From contig NZ_VSST01000013.1 in assembly GCF_019402665.1 (NCBI RefSeq), positions 1-64,000 on the forward strand: a stretch of DNA of 64,000 bases, in the 5' to 3' direction. The translations under genes and the position numbers were made by a program. This DNA is from Bradyrhizobium canariense (lineage in GTDB: Bacteria; Pseudomonadota; Alphaproteobacteria; Rhizobiales; Xanthobacteraceae). Under the pieces are notes generated by a model, which was not told the DNA's origin, ran no database searches, and worked only from the letters and a program-made list of their open reading frames with translations. Numbering within the stretch: the stretch's first letter is position 1; each line of letters starts with the position of its first letter. This document shows positions 1-8,987 of this stretch, piece after piece.

Positions 1-23
1 CCGATTTAGGGGAGGCTCAACTC

Positions 24-52
24 TGGATTGCTTCGCTGCGCTCGCAATGACG
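24..52. repeat. Fragment of a dispersed intergenic repeat
   Basis: The bases just left of the nfeD-like stop contain the phrase TGGATTGCTTCGC followed by CGCTCGCAATGACG. It has the look of the short palindromic intergenic repeats of Bradyrhizobium genomes and codes for nothing credible. Only one end is in the window, so the unit cannot be delimited. Confidence 0.35.
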
Positions 53-64
53 GGGAGGCAACAG

Positions 65-511
65 CTACGCCGCCGCCACCGTCAGATTCGCGCCGTCCAC
101 TTGCACCACCTTCACACGCGTGCCTGCCGGCGTATCGGGGCCTGCGACGCGCCAGACGGTGTCGCCAATGCGCATGGTGCCGTTGCCGTCGACGATCGGC
201 TTCTCCAGCGTGAACTCGCGGCCCAAGAGCGCCTCGGAGCGCTTGTTGAGGAAGGGGCTGGCGGCAATTGCATCCGGCTTCGGCCGGGCGAGGCGGCGCC
301 ATACCGGCACGGCGGCGGCGGCGAAGATCGCGAACATCACGAGCTGGATCTGCCAGGATATCGCTACTCCGAACGAGATCAGCCCGACCAGCAGCGCGGC
401 GAGTCCGAGCCAGAACAGGAAGACTCCCGGCGCCAGCACCTCCAGCGCCATCAGGATGAAGCCGAAGATCAGCCAGTTCCAGGTGCCGAGCGATACGAAC
501 ATGTCGGTCAT
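65..511 (-). CDS. NfeD-like membrane protein
   Basis: A 148-residue protein with three hydrophobic segments near residues 5-28, 30-50 and 53-72, then a soluble C-terminal domain (about 85-148) of the NfeD OB-fold type. This is the short NfeD form without the ClpP-like protease domain. Such proteins typically pair with an SPFH/stomatin protein and help organise or turn over membrane proteins. That partner lies directly upstream on the same strand, 70 bp away, which supports the call. The start has GAGG about 7 bp ahead of the ATG. A second ATG three codons in is possible. Confidence 0.85.
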   Translation of the reverse strand: MTDMFVSLGTWNWLIFGFILMALEVLAPGVFLFWLGLAALLVGLISFGVAISWQIQLVMFAIFAAAAVPVWRRLARPKPDAIAASPFLNKRSEALLGREFTLEKPIVDGNGTMRIGDTVWRVAGPDTPAGTRVKVVQVDGANLTVAAA

Positions 512-533
512 GACACGACCTCTTTGAAATGAC

Positions 534-578
534 GCATGCCCTTATCGGAAAACCGGTGTCCACTTTTCCGGGGCATGC
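534..578. repeat. Palindromic repeat between SPFH and NfeD genes
   Basis: GCATGCCC at the left and GGGCATGC at the right bracket an inner inverted pair CGGAAAA / TTTTCCG. This GGAAAACCGG...CCACTTTTCCGG pattern is a familiar dispersed palindrome in Bradyrhizobium and relatives. Lying between two co-directional genes, it could form a stable hairpin in their shared mRNA and shift the ratio of the two products. Confidence 0.6.
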
Positions 579-581
579 GCT

Positions 582-1583
582 TTACCCCTGACGCGGCGGC
601 ACCGCGGGTGGCGTGCTGCCGGTCGTCGGCACCGAGCCGCGGCGGGCGGCAGCGGCCGCGGACGCCGCGCTTTCACCGAACGTTGCCTTTGCAATCTCGC
701 CGATGCCGGCGAGCGAGCCCAGCATGCTCATGGCTTCGACCGGAAGCATGATGACCTTCTGGTTCGGCGATTCAGCCAGTTGCCCGAACGCCTTGATATA
801 CTTGTCGGCGATAAAATAGTTCAGCGCCGCGACGTCGCCCTTGGCGATGGCTTCACTGACCATCTGCGTCGCCTTGGCCTCAGCTTCCGCCGACCGCTCG
901 CGTGCTTCGGCGTCGCGGAAGGCGGCCTCGCGGCGACCTTCTGCCTGGAGAATTTGGCCCTGCTTGGCACCCTCGGCGCGCAGGATCTCGGACTGGCGTG
1001 CACCTTCAGCCTGAAGGATGTCGGCGCGTTTGACGCGCTCGGCCTTCATCTGTCGGCCCATGGCTTCGACGAGGTCCGCCGGCGGCACGATGTCCTTGAT
1101 CTCGATACGATTGACCTTAAGGCCCCAGGGCGAGACGGCGGCATCGACCACACGCAGCAGGCGCTCGTTGATTTCGTCGCGATGCGACAACACCTGGTCG
1201 AGATCCATCGACCCCATCACCGAACGGATGTTAGTCATGGTCAGCACGGTGACGGCTTGGGTCAGGTTTGAGACCTCGTAGCTCGCCTTGGCGGCGTCGA
1301 ACACCTGAAAGAAGGCGACGCCGTCGACCGTCACGGTGGCGTTGTCCTTGGTGATCACCTCTTGCTCGGGAATGTCGATCACCTGCTCCATCATGTTGAT
1401 CTTGCGTCCGACGCGATCGAAATAGGGCACGATCAGATTGAGCCCGGGGCTCAGCGTCTGGGTGTATTTGCCGAACCGCTCGATGGTCCAGTCATAGCCC
1501 TGCGGCACCGTCTTTACGCCGGCCACCAGCGTGACGATGACGAGCAAAACCAGGACAATCGCGAAAATGTCGAAACCGCTCAT
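582..1583 (-). CDS. SPFH/Band 7 domain protein (paraslipin type)
   Basis: A 333-residue stomatin-like protein. One N-terminal membrane anchor (about residues 5-24) is followed by the SPFH domain with the typical [15 protein letters not shown] opening, then an Ala/Glu-rich coiled coil with repeated AEG units (about 195-255) and a flexible Ala/Pro tail. Family members form large ring assemblies on the inner membrane with an NfeD protein and modulate membrane proteases such as FtsH. I chose the ATG at 1583 because GGAGGAAAT stands immediately before it. The open frame reaches 1637, but that extension lacks a ribosome site and would put polar residues before the anchor. Confidence 0.88.
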   Translation of the reverse strand: MSGFDIFAIVLVLLVIVTLVAGVKTVPQGYDWTIERFGKYTQTLSPGLNLIVPYFDRVGRKINMMEQVIDIPEQEVITKDNATVTVDGVAFFQVFDAAKASYEVSNLTQAVTVLTMTNIRSVMGSMDLDQVLSHRDEINERLLRVVDAAVSPWGLKVNRIEIKDIVPPADLVEAMGRQMKAERVKRADILQAEGARQSEILRAEGAKQGQILQAEGRREAAFRDAEARERSAEAEAKATQMVSEAIAKGDVAALNYFIADKYIKAFGQLAESPNQKVIMLPVEAMSMLGSLAGIGEIAKATFGESAASAAAAARRGSVPTTGSTPPAVPPRQG

Positions 1584-1595
1584 ATTTCCTCCAAG

Positions 1596-1629
1596 GCGGA
1601 AAAGATTGTCGGAAAAGGCCCTTTTCCGC
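1596..1629. repeat. Inverted repeat upstream of the SPFH gene
   Basis: GCGGAAAAG and CTTTTCCGC form perfect 9-base arms with a second GGAAAAGG copy in the loop. It resembles the inner part of the palindrome at 534-578. Nothing else identifiable lies in the roughly 260 bp between the SPFH start and the next gene. Confidence 0.5.
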
Positions 1630-1846
1630 GCTGTCATTGGTCGGGATCACGACCCCAAGGGTTCAGTAAAGCGTATCCAGTGTTCAGCGGTCGTAGATGA
1701 TTTCGGCATCGGCAGGATTCTACACAAGACGCCGGGAGAGGGAATGGTCGCGATTATGTATTTGCGAGGCGCTCTTGAAAGCGTGCAGGCACGGACCTAG
1801 CGACGACGTTAACGAATCCGGCCATGCCGGCGGTCGCAGCCAAATC

Positions 1847-2818
1847 CTACTCGATGACTTCGTTCGCGGTTGCGAGCAGGCTTGGCGAAAGCGTGACGCC
1901 GATCGCCCTGGCCGTCTTCAAGTTGATCGCCAGCTCGAACGTGGTTGGATTTTGGACCGGCAGGTCGGCCGCCCGCGCCCCCTTCAGGATGCGATCGATA
2001 TAGGAGGCGGCGCGGCGGAGCTGCTCGGCGCTGTCGGTGCTGTAGGACATCAAGCCACCCTCGTCGACGAAGGTACGGCTCCAGAACACCGCCGGCACGC
2101 GCGCTTCATTGATGGCCGCCAGCAGAAGCGCACGGTTGGACAGGGTGAAGAAGTCCGGCAGCACCAGCAGGCCGCCGTCGTTCCGCGAAGCCAGGGCGAC
2201 GATCGAGACCGTGTCATGGATCGGCGCCGGCTCCACCGTCACATCGAGCGCGCGGCCAGCGTCCTCGATCGTACCCAGCATCAGCGGCGCGAACGGCGCG
2301 GTGGCGGGATTGTAGACCACGAAGACACGGGACGGTCTTGGCACGACCTGCGTCAGCATCTCGAGCCATTTTCCGGCCAGCGGGCCGTCGTAATCGGTGA
2401 AGCCGGTGACATTGCCGCCGGGATGGGCGAGATTCTGGACAAAGCCCTGGCTGACCGGATCGGTGACGACGGCGAAAACGATCGGGATCGTCGTCGTGCG
2501 CCGGCGCAGCTCCTCGAGCGAGGGCGTACCGACCGCAAGCAGGATGTCGGGCTTGAGCGCCACGAGTTCGTCAGCGAATTGCGCGATCCGTGCGCGGTCG
2601 CCGCCGCCGTTGCGCCAATCGGTCTTGAGGTTGTCGCGCTCCTTCCAGCCATGGCCGGCAAGCGCCTGGACCAGGACCGCGCTACGCGTCTGCCCGATCG
2701 CATCGTCGGCCGCCGTGACCGAGAGCACGCCGAGCCGGCGCGTCGGCTGCTGCGCCAGCACTGAGGCCGGCAGCGCAGCGGCCACCCCAAGAAGCGCCAG
2801 AACCTCGCGGCGGTTCAT
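1847..2818 (-). CDS. ABC transporter substrate-binding protein (TrpX/DUF534-like)
   Basis: A 323-residue periplasmic binding protein of the ABC_sub_bind family. It begins with a signal peptide (MNRREVLALLG...LAQQ, cleavage near residue 22) and continues with the two-lobed family core including LKPDILLAVGTPS, IPIVFAVVTDPV and the late PTTFELAINLKTA segment. No permease or ATPase gene is adjacent, which is common for this expanded family in Bradyrhizobium, so the ligand cannot be inferred. The gene follows hemH by 22 bp on the same strand and is probably cotranscribed. GAGGAG lies 8 bp before the ATG. Confidence 0.85.
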   Translation of the reverse strand: MNRREVLALLGVAAALPASVLAQQPTRRLGVLSVTAADDAIGQTRSAVLVQALAGHGWKERDNLKTDWRNGGGDRARIAQFADELVALKPDILLAVGTPSLEELRRRTTTIPIVFAVVTDPVSQGFVQNLAHPGGNVTGFTDYDGPLAGKWLEMLTQVVPRPSRVFVVYNPATAPFAPLMLGTIEDAGRALDVTVEPAPIHDTVSIVALASRNDGGLLVLPDFFTLSNRALLLAAINEARVPAVFWSRTFVDEGGLMSYSTDSAEQLRRAASYIDRILKGARAADLPVQNPTTFELAINLKTARAIGVTLSPSLLATANEVIE

Positions 2819-2840
2819 GGGGCGCTCCTCGGATCCAGGC

Positions 2841-3881
2841 TCACTCTATCCAGCCCTGGAGTTCGCGCAGCACCAGCGTTCGGATCACATCCATGCCGGG
2901 GTTGCTGTCGTTGAGGCAGGGGATCGCGGAAAACTGCTCGCCACCATTGTGCTCGAAGATCTCGGCATTCTCCTGCGCGATCTCCTCCAGCGTCTCGAGG
3001 CAGTCGGCGGAAAAACCCGGCGTGATCACCGCGATGCGGCGCACGCCCTCTTTCGCCAGACGCTCCATGGTCTTGTCGGTGTAGGGCTGCAGCCACTCGT
3101 CGAATCCGAAGCGCGACTGGAAGGTCAGCAGCAACTTTGTCTCGTCCATCCCCAGCCGGCGGCGCAGCGCCTCCGTCGTGGCCACGCATTGGTCCTGATA
3201 GGGATCGCCCTTGTCGACATAGGCCTTCGGCATGCCGTGGAAGGAGGCGACGATCAGCTCCGGCTTGAACGGCAGGCTCGCCAGATGCGTCTCGACCGAG
3301 GTGGCGAGCGCCTCGATATAGGCTTCGTCCTCGTAATAAGGCGGCGTCACCCGCAGCGTCGGCTGCGCGCGCAGCCGCGCAAGCACGCGAAACACCTCGT
3401 CGCAGACGGTGGCCGACGTCGCAGCCGAATATTGCGGATAGAGGGGTACGGCAAGAATGCGATCGCAGCCCTTCGCAATCAGCGCATCGACGCCCGACTT
3501 GATCGAGGGGTTACCGTAGCGCATCGCCCATTCCACCGTCACCTGCTCGCGGTCCGACAGCATGGCTCCGAGCTTGTCGCTCTGCGAGCGCGTGATGGTC
3601 TTGAGCGGCGACTCGTTCTTCTCGGTGTTCCAGATCTTGAGATAGTCGCGCGCCTTGGCGCGGGGGCGGGTGCGCAGGATGATGCCGTTCAGCACCAGCT
3701 TCCAGATCAAGCCCTGATCCTCGATGACACGGGCGTCCGAGAGGAACTCCTTCAGATAGACCCGCACGCCGCGCGCGTCGGCGGTATCGGGCGTGCCGAG
3801 ATTGACCAGGAGCACGCCGACGCGCGAGGGGGCGGGCTGCGTGGCCGGCATCGCGGTCTTGAGAGGGGCTAGGGTTGTCAT
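2841..3881 (-). CDS. hemH: Ferrochelatase
   Basis: The 346-residue protein inserts ferrous iron into protoporphyrin IX, the last step of protoheme synthesis. Recognisable family blocks are VLLVNLGTPD near residue 22, LAVPLYPQYS near 143, ASFHGMPKAY with the metal-contacting His at about 215, and a late DCLETLEEI segment carrying the conserved acidic residues. Length matches proteobacterial HemH. The ATG at 3881 is preferred. The frame can be opened at a TTG at 3917, but that adds only residues atypical for the family. No Irr or iron-control element is obvious upstream. It leads a two-gene unit with the orphan binding protein. Confidence 0.95.
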   Translation of the reverse strand: MTTLAPLKTAMPATQPAPSRVGVLLVNLGTPDTADARGVRVYLKEFLSDARVIEDQGLIWKLVLNGIILRTRPRAKARDYLKIWNTEKNESPLKTITRSQSDKLGAMLSDREQVTVEWAMRYGNPSIKSGVDALIAKGCDRILAVPLYPQYSAATSATVCDEVFRVLARLRAQPTLRVTPPYYEDEAYIEALATSVETHLASLPFKPELIVASFHGMPKAYVDKGDPYQDQCVATTEALRRRLGMDETKLLLTFQSRFGFDEWLQPYTDKTMERLAKEGVRRIAVITPGFSADCLETLEEIAQENAEIFEHNGGEQFSAIPCLNDSNPGMDVIRTLVLRELQGWIE

Positions 3882-3963
3882 GCCTCGTTGGGTCGCGCGT
3901 TGCCCCGAGCTTGTCAAGATCAGGCCGGTTTCGCTAGGGTCGCACCGAGGCGGGGGAGGAAAG

Positions 3964-4362
3964 ATGACACTCGCGGAATGGTGCGTCTTCGGAGCATTGC
4001 TGCTCTATTTGGTGACGATCGTCTCGGTCAAATGGATCAGGTTTCGCGGGTTCGACAATTCACGCCCGCGCGATCCCGCCTTCTACGAAGACGCCATCGC
4101 GCAGCGCGCGCTCGGCGCGCACCAGAACGGCATCGAGACCTTTCCGTTCTTCGCCTTCGCCGTGCTGCTCGCCGAATACAGGGATTCGCCGCAGCGCCTG
4201 ATCGACGAGCTCGCGGTACTGTTCCTGATCGTACGGATCGCCTACGTGCTGACCTATCTCGGCAACCGCCCGACGCTGCGCTCGATCCTCTGGAGCATCG
4301 GCTTTGCGATCAATCTCGGGATATTCTTCATGCCGGCGTTGAAGCAGTTTCTGCCGGTGTGA
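3964..4362 (+). CDS. MAPEG family membrane protein
   Basis: A 132-residue integral membrane protein with four hydrophobic segments. It shows the MAPEG hallmark of an early RA..AHQNGIETFPFFAFAVLLA stretch at about residues 48-70 and a later YLGNRPTLRSILW loop. MAPEG proteins include glutathione transferases and peroxidases of the membrane, but bacterial members of this size mostly have no assigned reaction. GGAGGAAAG precedes the ATG at 3964. The gene diverges from hemH and is alone on this strand, ending against a palindromic repeat. Confidence 0.85.
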   Translation: MTLAEWCVFGALLLYLVTIVSVKWIRFRGFDNSRPRDPAFYEDAIAQRALGAHQNGIETFPFFAFAVLLAEYRDSPQRLIDELAVLFLIVRIAYVLTYLGNRPTLRSILWSIGFAINLGIFFMPALKQFLPV

Positions 4363-4371
4363 CTCTTTTTC

Positions 4372-4525
4372 TTCCTTCTCCCCTTGTGGGAGAAGGTGGG
4401 GCGAAGCGCCGGATGAGGGGTTCTATCCGCGAACGCAGCTGCAAGAGGATCGCTCGCGGAGACAACCCCTCACCCGTCTCGCCGCTACGCGGCGAGCCAC
4501 CCTCTCCCACAAGGGGCGAGGGAAA
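4372..4525. repeat. REP-like long inverted repeat between convergent genes
   Basis: CCTTCTCCCCTTGTGGGAGAAGGTGG at the left (written here as its two halves, CCTTCTCCCCTTG and TGGGAGAAGGTGG) recurs inverted at the right end as CCACCCTCTCCCAC and AAGGGG. Related copies stand at 30697-30837 and 49757-49890. It fills the space between two convergent genes and probably also ends transcription from both sides. Small open frames inside it are artefacts. Confidence 0.75.
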
Positions 4526-4528
4526 AAC

Positions 4529-5599
4529 TCAAAAACACGTCGTCCGTTCGGCCGCGACGTAACCCAACAACAGGCCTGCGCCGAACAGCAGCACGAGGCC
4601 GGCGGCGGCGAATTCGATGCCGCGCATGAACAGTGCGCCGCTGCCGTCGCGTCCGGCGCTCAGGCGGGCGACGATGTCCTTGGCGGAGACGGCGACCACC
4701 GCAATGGCCGCGACCGTGATCGCGGTGCCGAGCCCCATCAGCAAGGTCGCGGCGATGCCGGCCCAGAACAGGCCCTGGGCCAGCGCGAACACCAGCACCA
4801 GGATCGCGCCCGAACAGGGACGGATGCCGACGGTCAGGATCGCGGCAAAGCCGCGCCCCCAGCCACCGGGGCCGGCGAGCTCGCTCGGGGTGGGGCCGTG
4901 GGAATGGCCGCAATGCTCGTCATGGACGTGGTTATGCTGGTGGTGATGATGGGCGTGCGCATGGTGATGGTCGTGATCATGGTCATGCGGCACGCCCGCG
5001 ATCGCCGGCACCGGTTGAACCGCCTGCAGCGCACGGATGAAAGTGCGGCCCTTGACCCAGACCAGGCGCAGACCGAACAGCGCGATCAACGCGTAGCTCG
5101 CGATCTCGATCACGCCCTCCGCCTTGCACATGGTCTTGGCGGTCGCATTCAGCACCCAGGCCGAGATGCCGACGATCAGGATCGCCACCAGCGACTGCAT
5201 CAACGCCGAGGCAAACGACAGCGCGATGCCCCGCCGGGCGGTCTCGCGATTGGCGACGAGATAGGAGGCGATCACCGCCTTGCCGTGGCCCGGGCCGGCC
5301 GCGTGGAAAATGCCATAGGCAAAGGAAATGAACAGCAGCGTCCACACCGCGGAGCCATCGGACTTCGCGGCGCGGATGGTCGCCGACATCTGCCGATAGA
5401 ATTCCGACTGTTTTGCCAACAGCCAGCCGATCAAGCCGCCGGCCTCGGGCTGGGCAGCTTGTGGCGAACGCGGCGCGCCGAACGGGTTCTGCGCGAGGAG
5501 ATCGTGGAGCGCCGCATCGGTCACGCCCACGACGAGAAGAACGCCGGCGCAGACAGCGAGCCCGCGTGCCATGGGCGTGAGTTGCCGCTTCACGGGCAA
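4529..5599 (-). CDS. NicO-family nickel/cobalt exporter
   Basis: A 356-residue polytopic membrane protein of the NicO/RcnA class. The metal-site helix FHAAGPGHGK is at about residues 98-107, a cytoplasmic or periplasmic His/Asp-rich loop spans about 205-235 (more than 15 histidines), and GIRPCSGA follows near 256. Family members move Ni, Co or related divalent metals. The partner DUF1007 protein is directly upstream and overlaps by 10 bp, the usual genomic arrangement for this exporter type. Transport direction and metal are inferred from family, not shown by the sequence. Confidence 0.88.
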   Translation of the reverse strand: MPVKRQLTPMARGLAVCAGVLLVVGVTDAALHDLLAQNPFGAPRSPQAAQPEAGGLIGWLLAKQSEFYRQMSATIRAAKSDGSAVWTLLFISFAYGIFHAAGPGHGKAVIASYLVANRETARRGIALSFASALMQSLVAILIVGISAWVLNATAKTMCKAEGVIEIASYALIALFGLRLVWVKGRTFIRALQAVQPVPAIAGVPHDHDHDHHHAHAHHHHQHNHVHDEHCGHSHGPTPSELAGPGGWGRGFAAILTVGIRPCSGAILVLVFALAQGLFWAGIAATLLMGLGTAITVAAIAVVAVSAKDIVARLSAGRDGSGALFMRGIEFAAAGLVLLFGAGLLLGYVAAERTTCF

Positions 5600-6228
5600 T
5601 CCACCGTGATCTTGTTGGCGAACATCATGCCGAAATTGGAATTCTCGCCGTTCATGAAGGTCTGCTCGTTGAGCTTCTGCGCACTCGCGGTGCCGTCGCT
5701 CGGCCGCTCCAGCTTCATCTGGCAGCCGGCGGGCGCGCCGACCAGCTTGACCGGATTGTCCTTGGCCATCTGGAAGTCGATGAAGAAGGAGCGGTCGAAC
5801 ACTTCGAGCATCAATTGCTTGGGCTTGACCGGGTTCTTCAGCGGCAGCGTGAAGTGCAGGGTCAGCACGCTATCCTTGTAGTCGAGGAAATAGTCGACCG
5901 GCTCCTGGAATCGCTCCTTCTTGCCGTCGGCTCGCGCGAAGGTGAAGTAGGCATATTCCTTCAGCGACTCGACATTGGTCTGCGCCAGCGGCCCCAGCTC
6001 CTCGCGGGTGTAGGCGCCCTTGGTCTTGCTCTCGAGCCCCTGCACCGCATAGGCCGAGAACATGTCGTCAAACGTCCAGGCGTGGCGCACGCCGGTGATG
6101 CTGCCGTCCGCGGCATAGAGCAACTCGCTGGTCGCAGTGATCCAGACATGCGGATGCGCCCGCGCCGCGCCTGCCGCGAGCGACAGGGCGACACCGAGCA
6201 GCAGCCCCAACAGGGCCCGCATGCCCAT
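5590..6228 (-). CDS. DUF1007 periplasmic protein
   Basis: A 212-residue secreted protein: signal peptide with cleavage after AARA (about residue 24), mature part opening HPHVWI, the conserved DUF1007 start, followed by WTFDDMFSAY. DUF1007 proteins accompany NicO exporters and are thought to handle metal in the periplasm, for which the N-terminal His-Pro-His-X-Trp is a plausible ligand set. Its ATG shares one base with the TGA of the upstream M3 peptidase (TGATG), which fixes the start and indicates translational coupling. It overlaps the exporter gene by 10 bp. Confidence 0.85.
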   Translation of the reverse strand: MGMRALLGLLLGVALSLAAGAARAHPHVWITATSELLYAADGSITGVRHAWTFDDMFSAYAVQGLESKTKGAYTREELGPLAQTNVESLKEYAYFTFARADGKKERFQEPVDYFLDYKDSVLTLHFTLPLKNPVKPKQLMLEVFDRSFFIDFQMAKDNPVKLVGAPAGCQMKLERPSDGTASAQKLNEQTFMNGENSNFGMMFANKITVDCP

Positions 6229-8309
6229 CAGGCCGCCTTCGGAGCGTCGAGCAGGCCGCGGCGACGCAAGAGCGCGTCGGGCTCCGGCGGGCGGCCGCGG
6301 AAGGCCTCATAGGCGGCTTCCGGATCGACCGATCCGCCGCTCGAGTAGATGTCATCGTGCAGGCGTTTTGCGACGGCGGGATCGAAGATGTCGCCGGCTT
6401 CCTCGAACGCGCCGAAGGCGTCGGCATCCATCACCTCCGACCACATGTAGCTGTAATAGCCGGCGGCATAGTGATCGCCGGTGAAGATGTGACCGAATTG
6501 CGTGGGACGGTGACGCAGCGAGATCTCCTCGGGCATGCCGATCTTTTCCAGCTCGCGTCTCTCGAAGGCGCGGACATCCTGCGCGGCGGAGGCCGGCTGG
6601 GTGTGGAATTCGAGATCGATCAGCGCCGAGGAGACGAACTCGACGGTGGCAAAACCCTGGTTGAATTTTCGCGCGGCCAGGAACCGTTGCAGCAGATCGT
6701 CCGGCAGCGGCTCGCCGGTCTGGTAGTGGCGGGCGAATTGCTGCAGCACCTCGGGCCGCTCCTGCCAGTGCTCGTAGAGCTGCGACGGCAACTCGACGAA
6801 ATCGGTGAACACGGAGGTGCCCGACAGCGACGGATAGGTCACGTTGGAGAGCATGCCGTGCAGGCCGTGGCCGAACTCGTGGAACAGGGTGCGGGCGTCG
6901 TCCGGCGACAGCAGCGAGGGTTCCCCATCCGCGCCCTTTGAGAAGTTGCAGATGTTGAGGATCAGGGGTGCGACCTCGCCGTCGAGCTTCTGCTGGTCGC
7001 GCAGCGAGGTCATCCAGGCGCCGGAGCGCTTCGACGGCCGGGCGAAGTAGTCGCCATAGAACAGCGCCTTGTGCTTGCCGTCCTGCCCCTTTATCTCCCA
7101 AACCCGGACGTCCGGATGCCAGACCGGCACGTTCTTGCGCTCCTCGAAGGTGACGCCGAACAGGCGCGTGGCACAGTCGAAGGCGGCGGCGATCATGTGA
7201 TCGAGCGCCAGATACGGCTTGATCGCGGCGTCGTCGAAATTGGCGCGCTGAAGGCGGAGCTTTTCGGCATAGAAGCGCCAGTCCCAGGGGGCGAGCTTGA
7301 AATTGCCACCCTCCTCCGTGATCAGCGCCTGCATGTCGTCGCGATCGGCGAGCGCCCGCGCCCGCGCCGGCTTCCAGACCCGCTCCAGAAGGCCGCGCAC
7401 GGCTTCCGGCGTCTTGGCCATGGAATCCTCGAGCCGGTACGCCGCGAAGGTCGGGTAGCCCAGGAGATTGGCGCTTTCCTCGCGCAGCTTCAGGACCTCG
7501 ACGATGGTCGCGTTGTTGTCGTTGGCGTTGCCGTTGTCGCCCCGCGCGGTGAAGGCCTTGTAGACCTTCTCGCGCAGGTCACGCCGGGCCGAGCTCTTCA
7601 GGAACTGTTCGACCGAGGAGCGCGACAGGGTGACGATGGCCTTGCCGGCCATGCCGCGTTCTTCCGCCGCAGCCTTGGCACTGGCGACAAAACTCTCCGG
7701 CAGGCCCTGGCGGTCGGCTTCGCCGAGCTCCATGAACCATTCCTGCTCGTCGCCGAGCAGATGATGACTGAAGCTGGTGCCGAGCTGGGCGAGTCTCTCG
7801 TTGATCTCCGCCATCCGCGTCTTGGCCTCTTCGGAGAGGCCGGCGCCGGAACGGTGGAAGCGGGTGTAGGTACGCTCGAGCAGGCGGAGCTGTTCCGGTG
7901 TCAGACCGAGATTGGCGCGGTTCTCGTGCAGCTGGGCGATGCGGCCAAACAGCACGGCGTTCATCATGATGGGATTCCAGTGCCGCGCCATCCGCAAGGA
8001 AACCTCCTTGTCGATCTCCAGGATGGCCGGGTTGGAATGCGCCGAGACGAGGTCGTAAAAGACTGACGCAACCTTGCTGAGCAGCTTGCCCGAGCGCTCC
8101 AGCGCCGTGATGGTGTTGGCGAAGTCGGGCGCAGTCGGGTCGTTGGTGATCGCAGCGATCTCGGCGGAGTGGTCCGCGAAGGCCTGCTCGAAGGCCGGGA
8201 GGAAGTGCTCCGGCCTGATCTCGTCGAAGGGCGGGGTCGCAAATGGCGTCACCCAGGCCTTCAGCAGCGGGTTGGTCTCGGAGTCCGTAGTTTGGCGGGT
8301 TTCTGACAT
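6228..8309 (-). CDS. M3 family zinc metallopeptidase (oligopeptidase)
   Basis: A 693-residue cytoplasmic oligopeptidase of the PrlC/Dcp type. The zinc motif HEFGH is at residues 477-481, with downstream family blocks including TSVFTDFVELPSQLYEHW and FGHIFTGDHYAAGYYSYMWS. These enzymes degrade short peptides. The ATG at 8309 opens the usual MSE...NPLL N-terminus. The frame continues upstream to 8606, but that part is unlike the family and overlaps a plausible gene on the other strand. No signal peptide is present. The stop overlaps the DUF1007 start, so the peptidase leads a three-gene unit with the metal exporter. Confidence 0.92.
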   Translation of the reverse strand: MSETRQTTDSETNPLLKAWVTPFATPPFDEIRPEHFLPAFEQAFADHSAEIAAITNDPTAPDFANTITALERSGKLLSKVASVFYDLVSAHSNPAILEIDKEVSLRMARHWNPIMMNAVLFGRIAQLHENRANLGLTPEQLRLLERTYTRFHRSGAGLSEEAKTRMAEINERLAQLGTSFSHHLLGDEQEWFMELGEADRQGLPESFVASAKAAAEERGMAGKAIVTLSRSSVEQFLKSSARRDLREKVYKAFTARGDNGNANDNNATIVEVLKLREESANLLGYPTFAAYRLEDSMAKTPEAVRGLLERVWKPARARALADRDDMQALITEEGGNFKLAPWDWRFYAEKLRLQRANFDDAAIKPYLALDHMIAAAFDCATRLFGVTFEERKNVPVWHPDVRVWEIKGQDGKHKALFYGDYFARPSKRSGAWMTSLRDQQKLDGEVAPLILNICNFSKGADGEPSLLSPDDARTLFHEFGHGLHGMLSNVTYPSLSGTSVFTDFVELPSQLYEHWQERPEVLQQFARHYQTGEPLPDDLLQRFLAARKFNQGFATVEFVSSALIDLEFHTQPASAAQDVRAFERRELEKIGMPEEISLRHRPTQFGHIFTGDHYAAGYYSYMWSEVMDADAFGAFEEAGDIFDPAVAKRLHDDIYSSGGSVDPEAAYEAFRGRPPEPDALLRRRGLLDAPKAA

Positions 8310-8445
8310 TACAAGTCCCGATTTGTGGCTCGATTGTTGCGGCCAGCTATAGCACGCGATGGGGCTTTTTTGGGCCATTTGCCCTTGCTCCCGGCTGCCT
8401 TTTCGGGGAGATTGCGGCCCTTCAAAGCCTAGGACCCCTGAGCTC

Positions 8446-8700
8446 ATGAACGCGACTTCCTCGTCTTCCCGTCGGATCGTCTGGCCGAGCGTCATCACCG
8501 TCATCAGCGCCGCCATCCTGATCGGCGCCGAGGTGTTCGGCGCGGCGTTTGCCGGCGGCTGGGCGCTCGCGATCCTGTTCGGGCTGGGCGAGCAGGGCAC
8601 GCACATCCTTCAGGCCGCGCTGTTCGCGCTCGGCGTGCTCGTCATGACTGCCTTCATCCGCGCCGCTCAGCGCGTCGAGCCGTTCACGAAGCGCGGCTGA
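8446..8700 (+). CDS. Small two-helix membrane protein, unknown function
   Basis: An 84-residue protein with a short Ser-rich N-terminus, hydrophobic segments at about 12-43 and 51-70, and a basic C-terminus (RAAQRVEPFTKRG). I do not recognise a named family beyond the frequent small alphaproteobacterial membrane proteins. The ATG at 8446 is preferred to one at 8359, which would prepend a Cys/Pro-rich stretch. The gene diverges from the M3 peptidase and is followed by a 670-bp gene-free leader region. Confidence 0.6.
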   Translation: MNATSSSSRRIVWPSVITVISAAILIGAEVFGAAFAGGWALAILFGLGEQGTHILQAALFALGVLVMTAFIRAAQRVEPFTKRG

Positions 8701-8789
8701 AGCGCGCACGCGCGCGAGTGACGCGCGCCGCACAGAAAACTTAACGCGCGTTCATCTTCCGCGTCGCTCGCGCAACACTGCGCAAGCAG

Positions 8790-8987
8790 ATGTTAGGCAA
8801 TTCTGTTCGCAGCCTAAAAAATCTCTTGCGAAGCAGAGTCAAAACACTTATGTGCGGATTGCCCAATTTCGCACGTGCCTGTGGTCGTGTGTCAGTCGGT
8901 AGGTATCCGGACAAGAGGCCGGACAGCCGCCAAGGGGCGAAGAAGCCGAGGGGCTCTTCGGAAGTGTGGAAGTCGGAAGGCTCATAG
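8790..8987 (+). CDS. Possible leader peptide upstream of ornithine decarboxylase
   Basis: A 65-codon open frame, with an internal ATG at 8850 that would give 45 residues, ends inside the structured leader of the decarboxylase gene. The peptide is strongly basic, with many Arg and Lys, and shows no domain. Enterobacterial speF is controlled by an Arg-containing leader peptide (SpeFL) that senses ornithine, so a sensing peptide here is conceivable. The same stretch may be purely structural RNA, and no convincing ribosome site is seen at 8790. Confidence 0.25.
   Translation: MLGNSVRSLKNLLRSRVKTLMCGLPNFARACGRVSVGRYPDKRPDSRQGAKKPRGSSEVWKSEGS

Noticed and set aside
6228-8606. Longer start for the M3 peptidase at 8606
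   Set aside because: The extra 99 residues are unlike the family and overlap the promoter and start of the gene at 8446. The ATG at 8309 gives the normal N-terminus.
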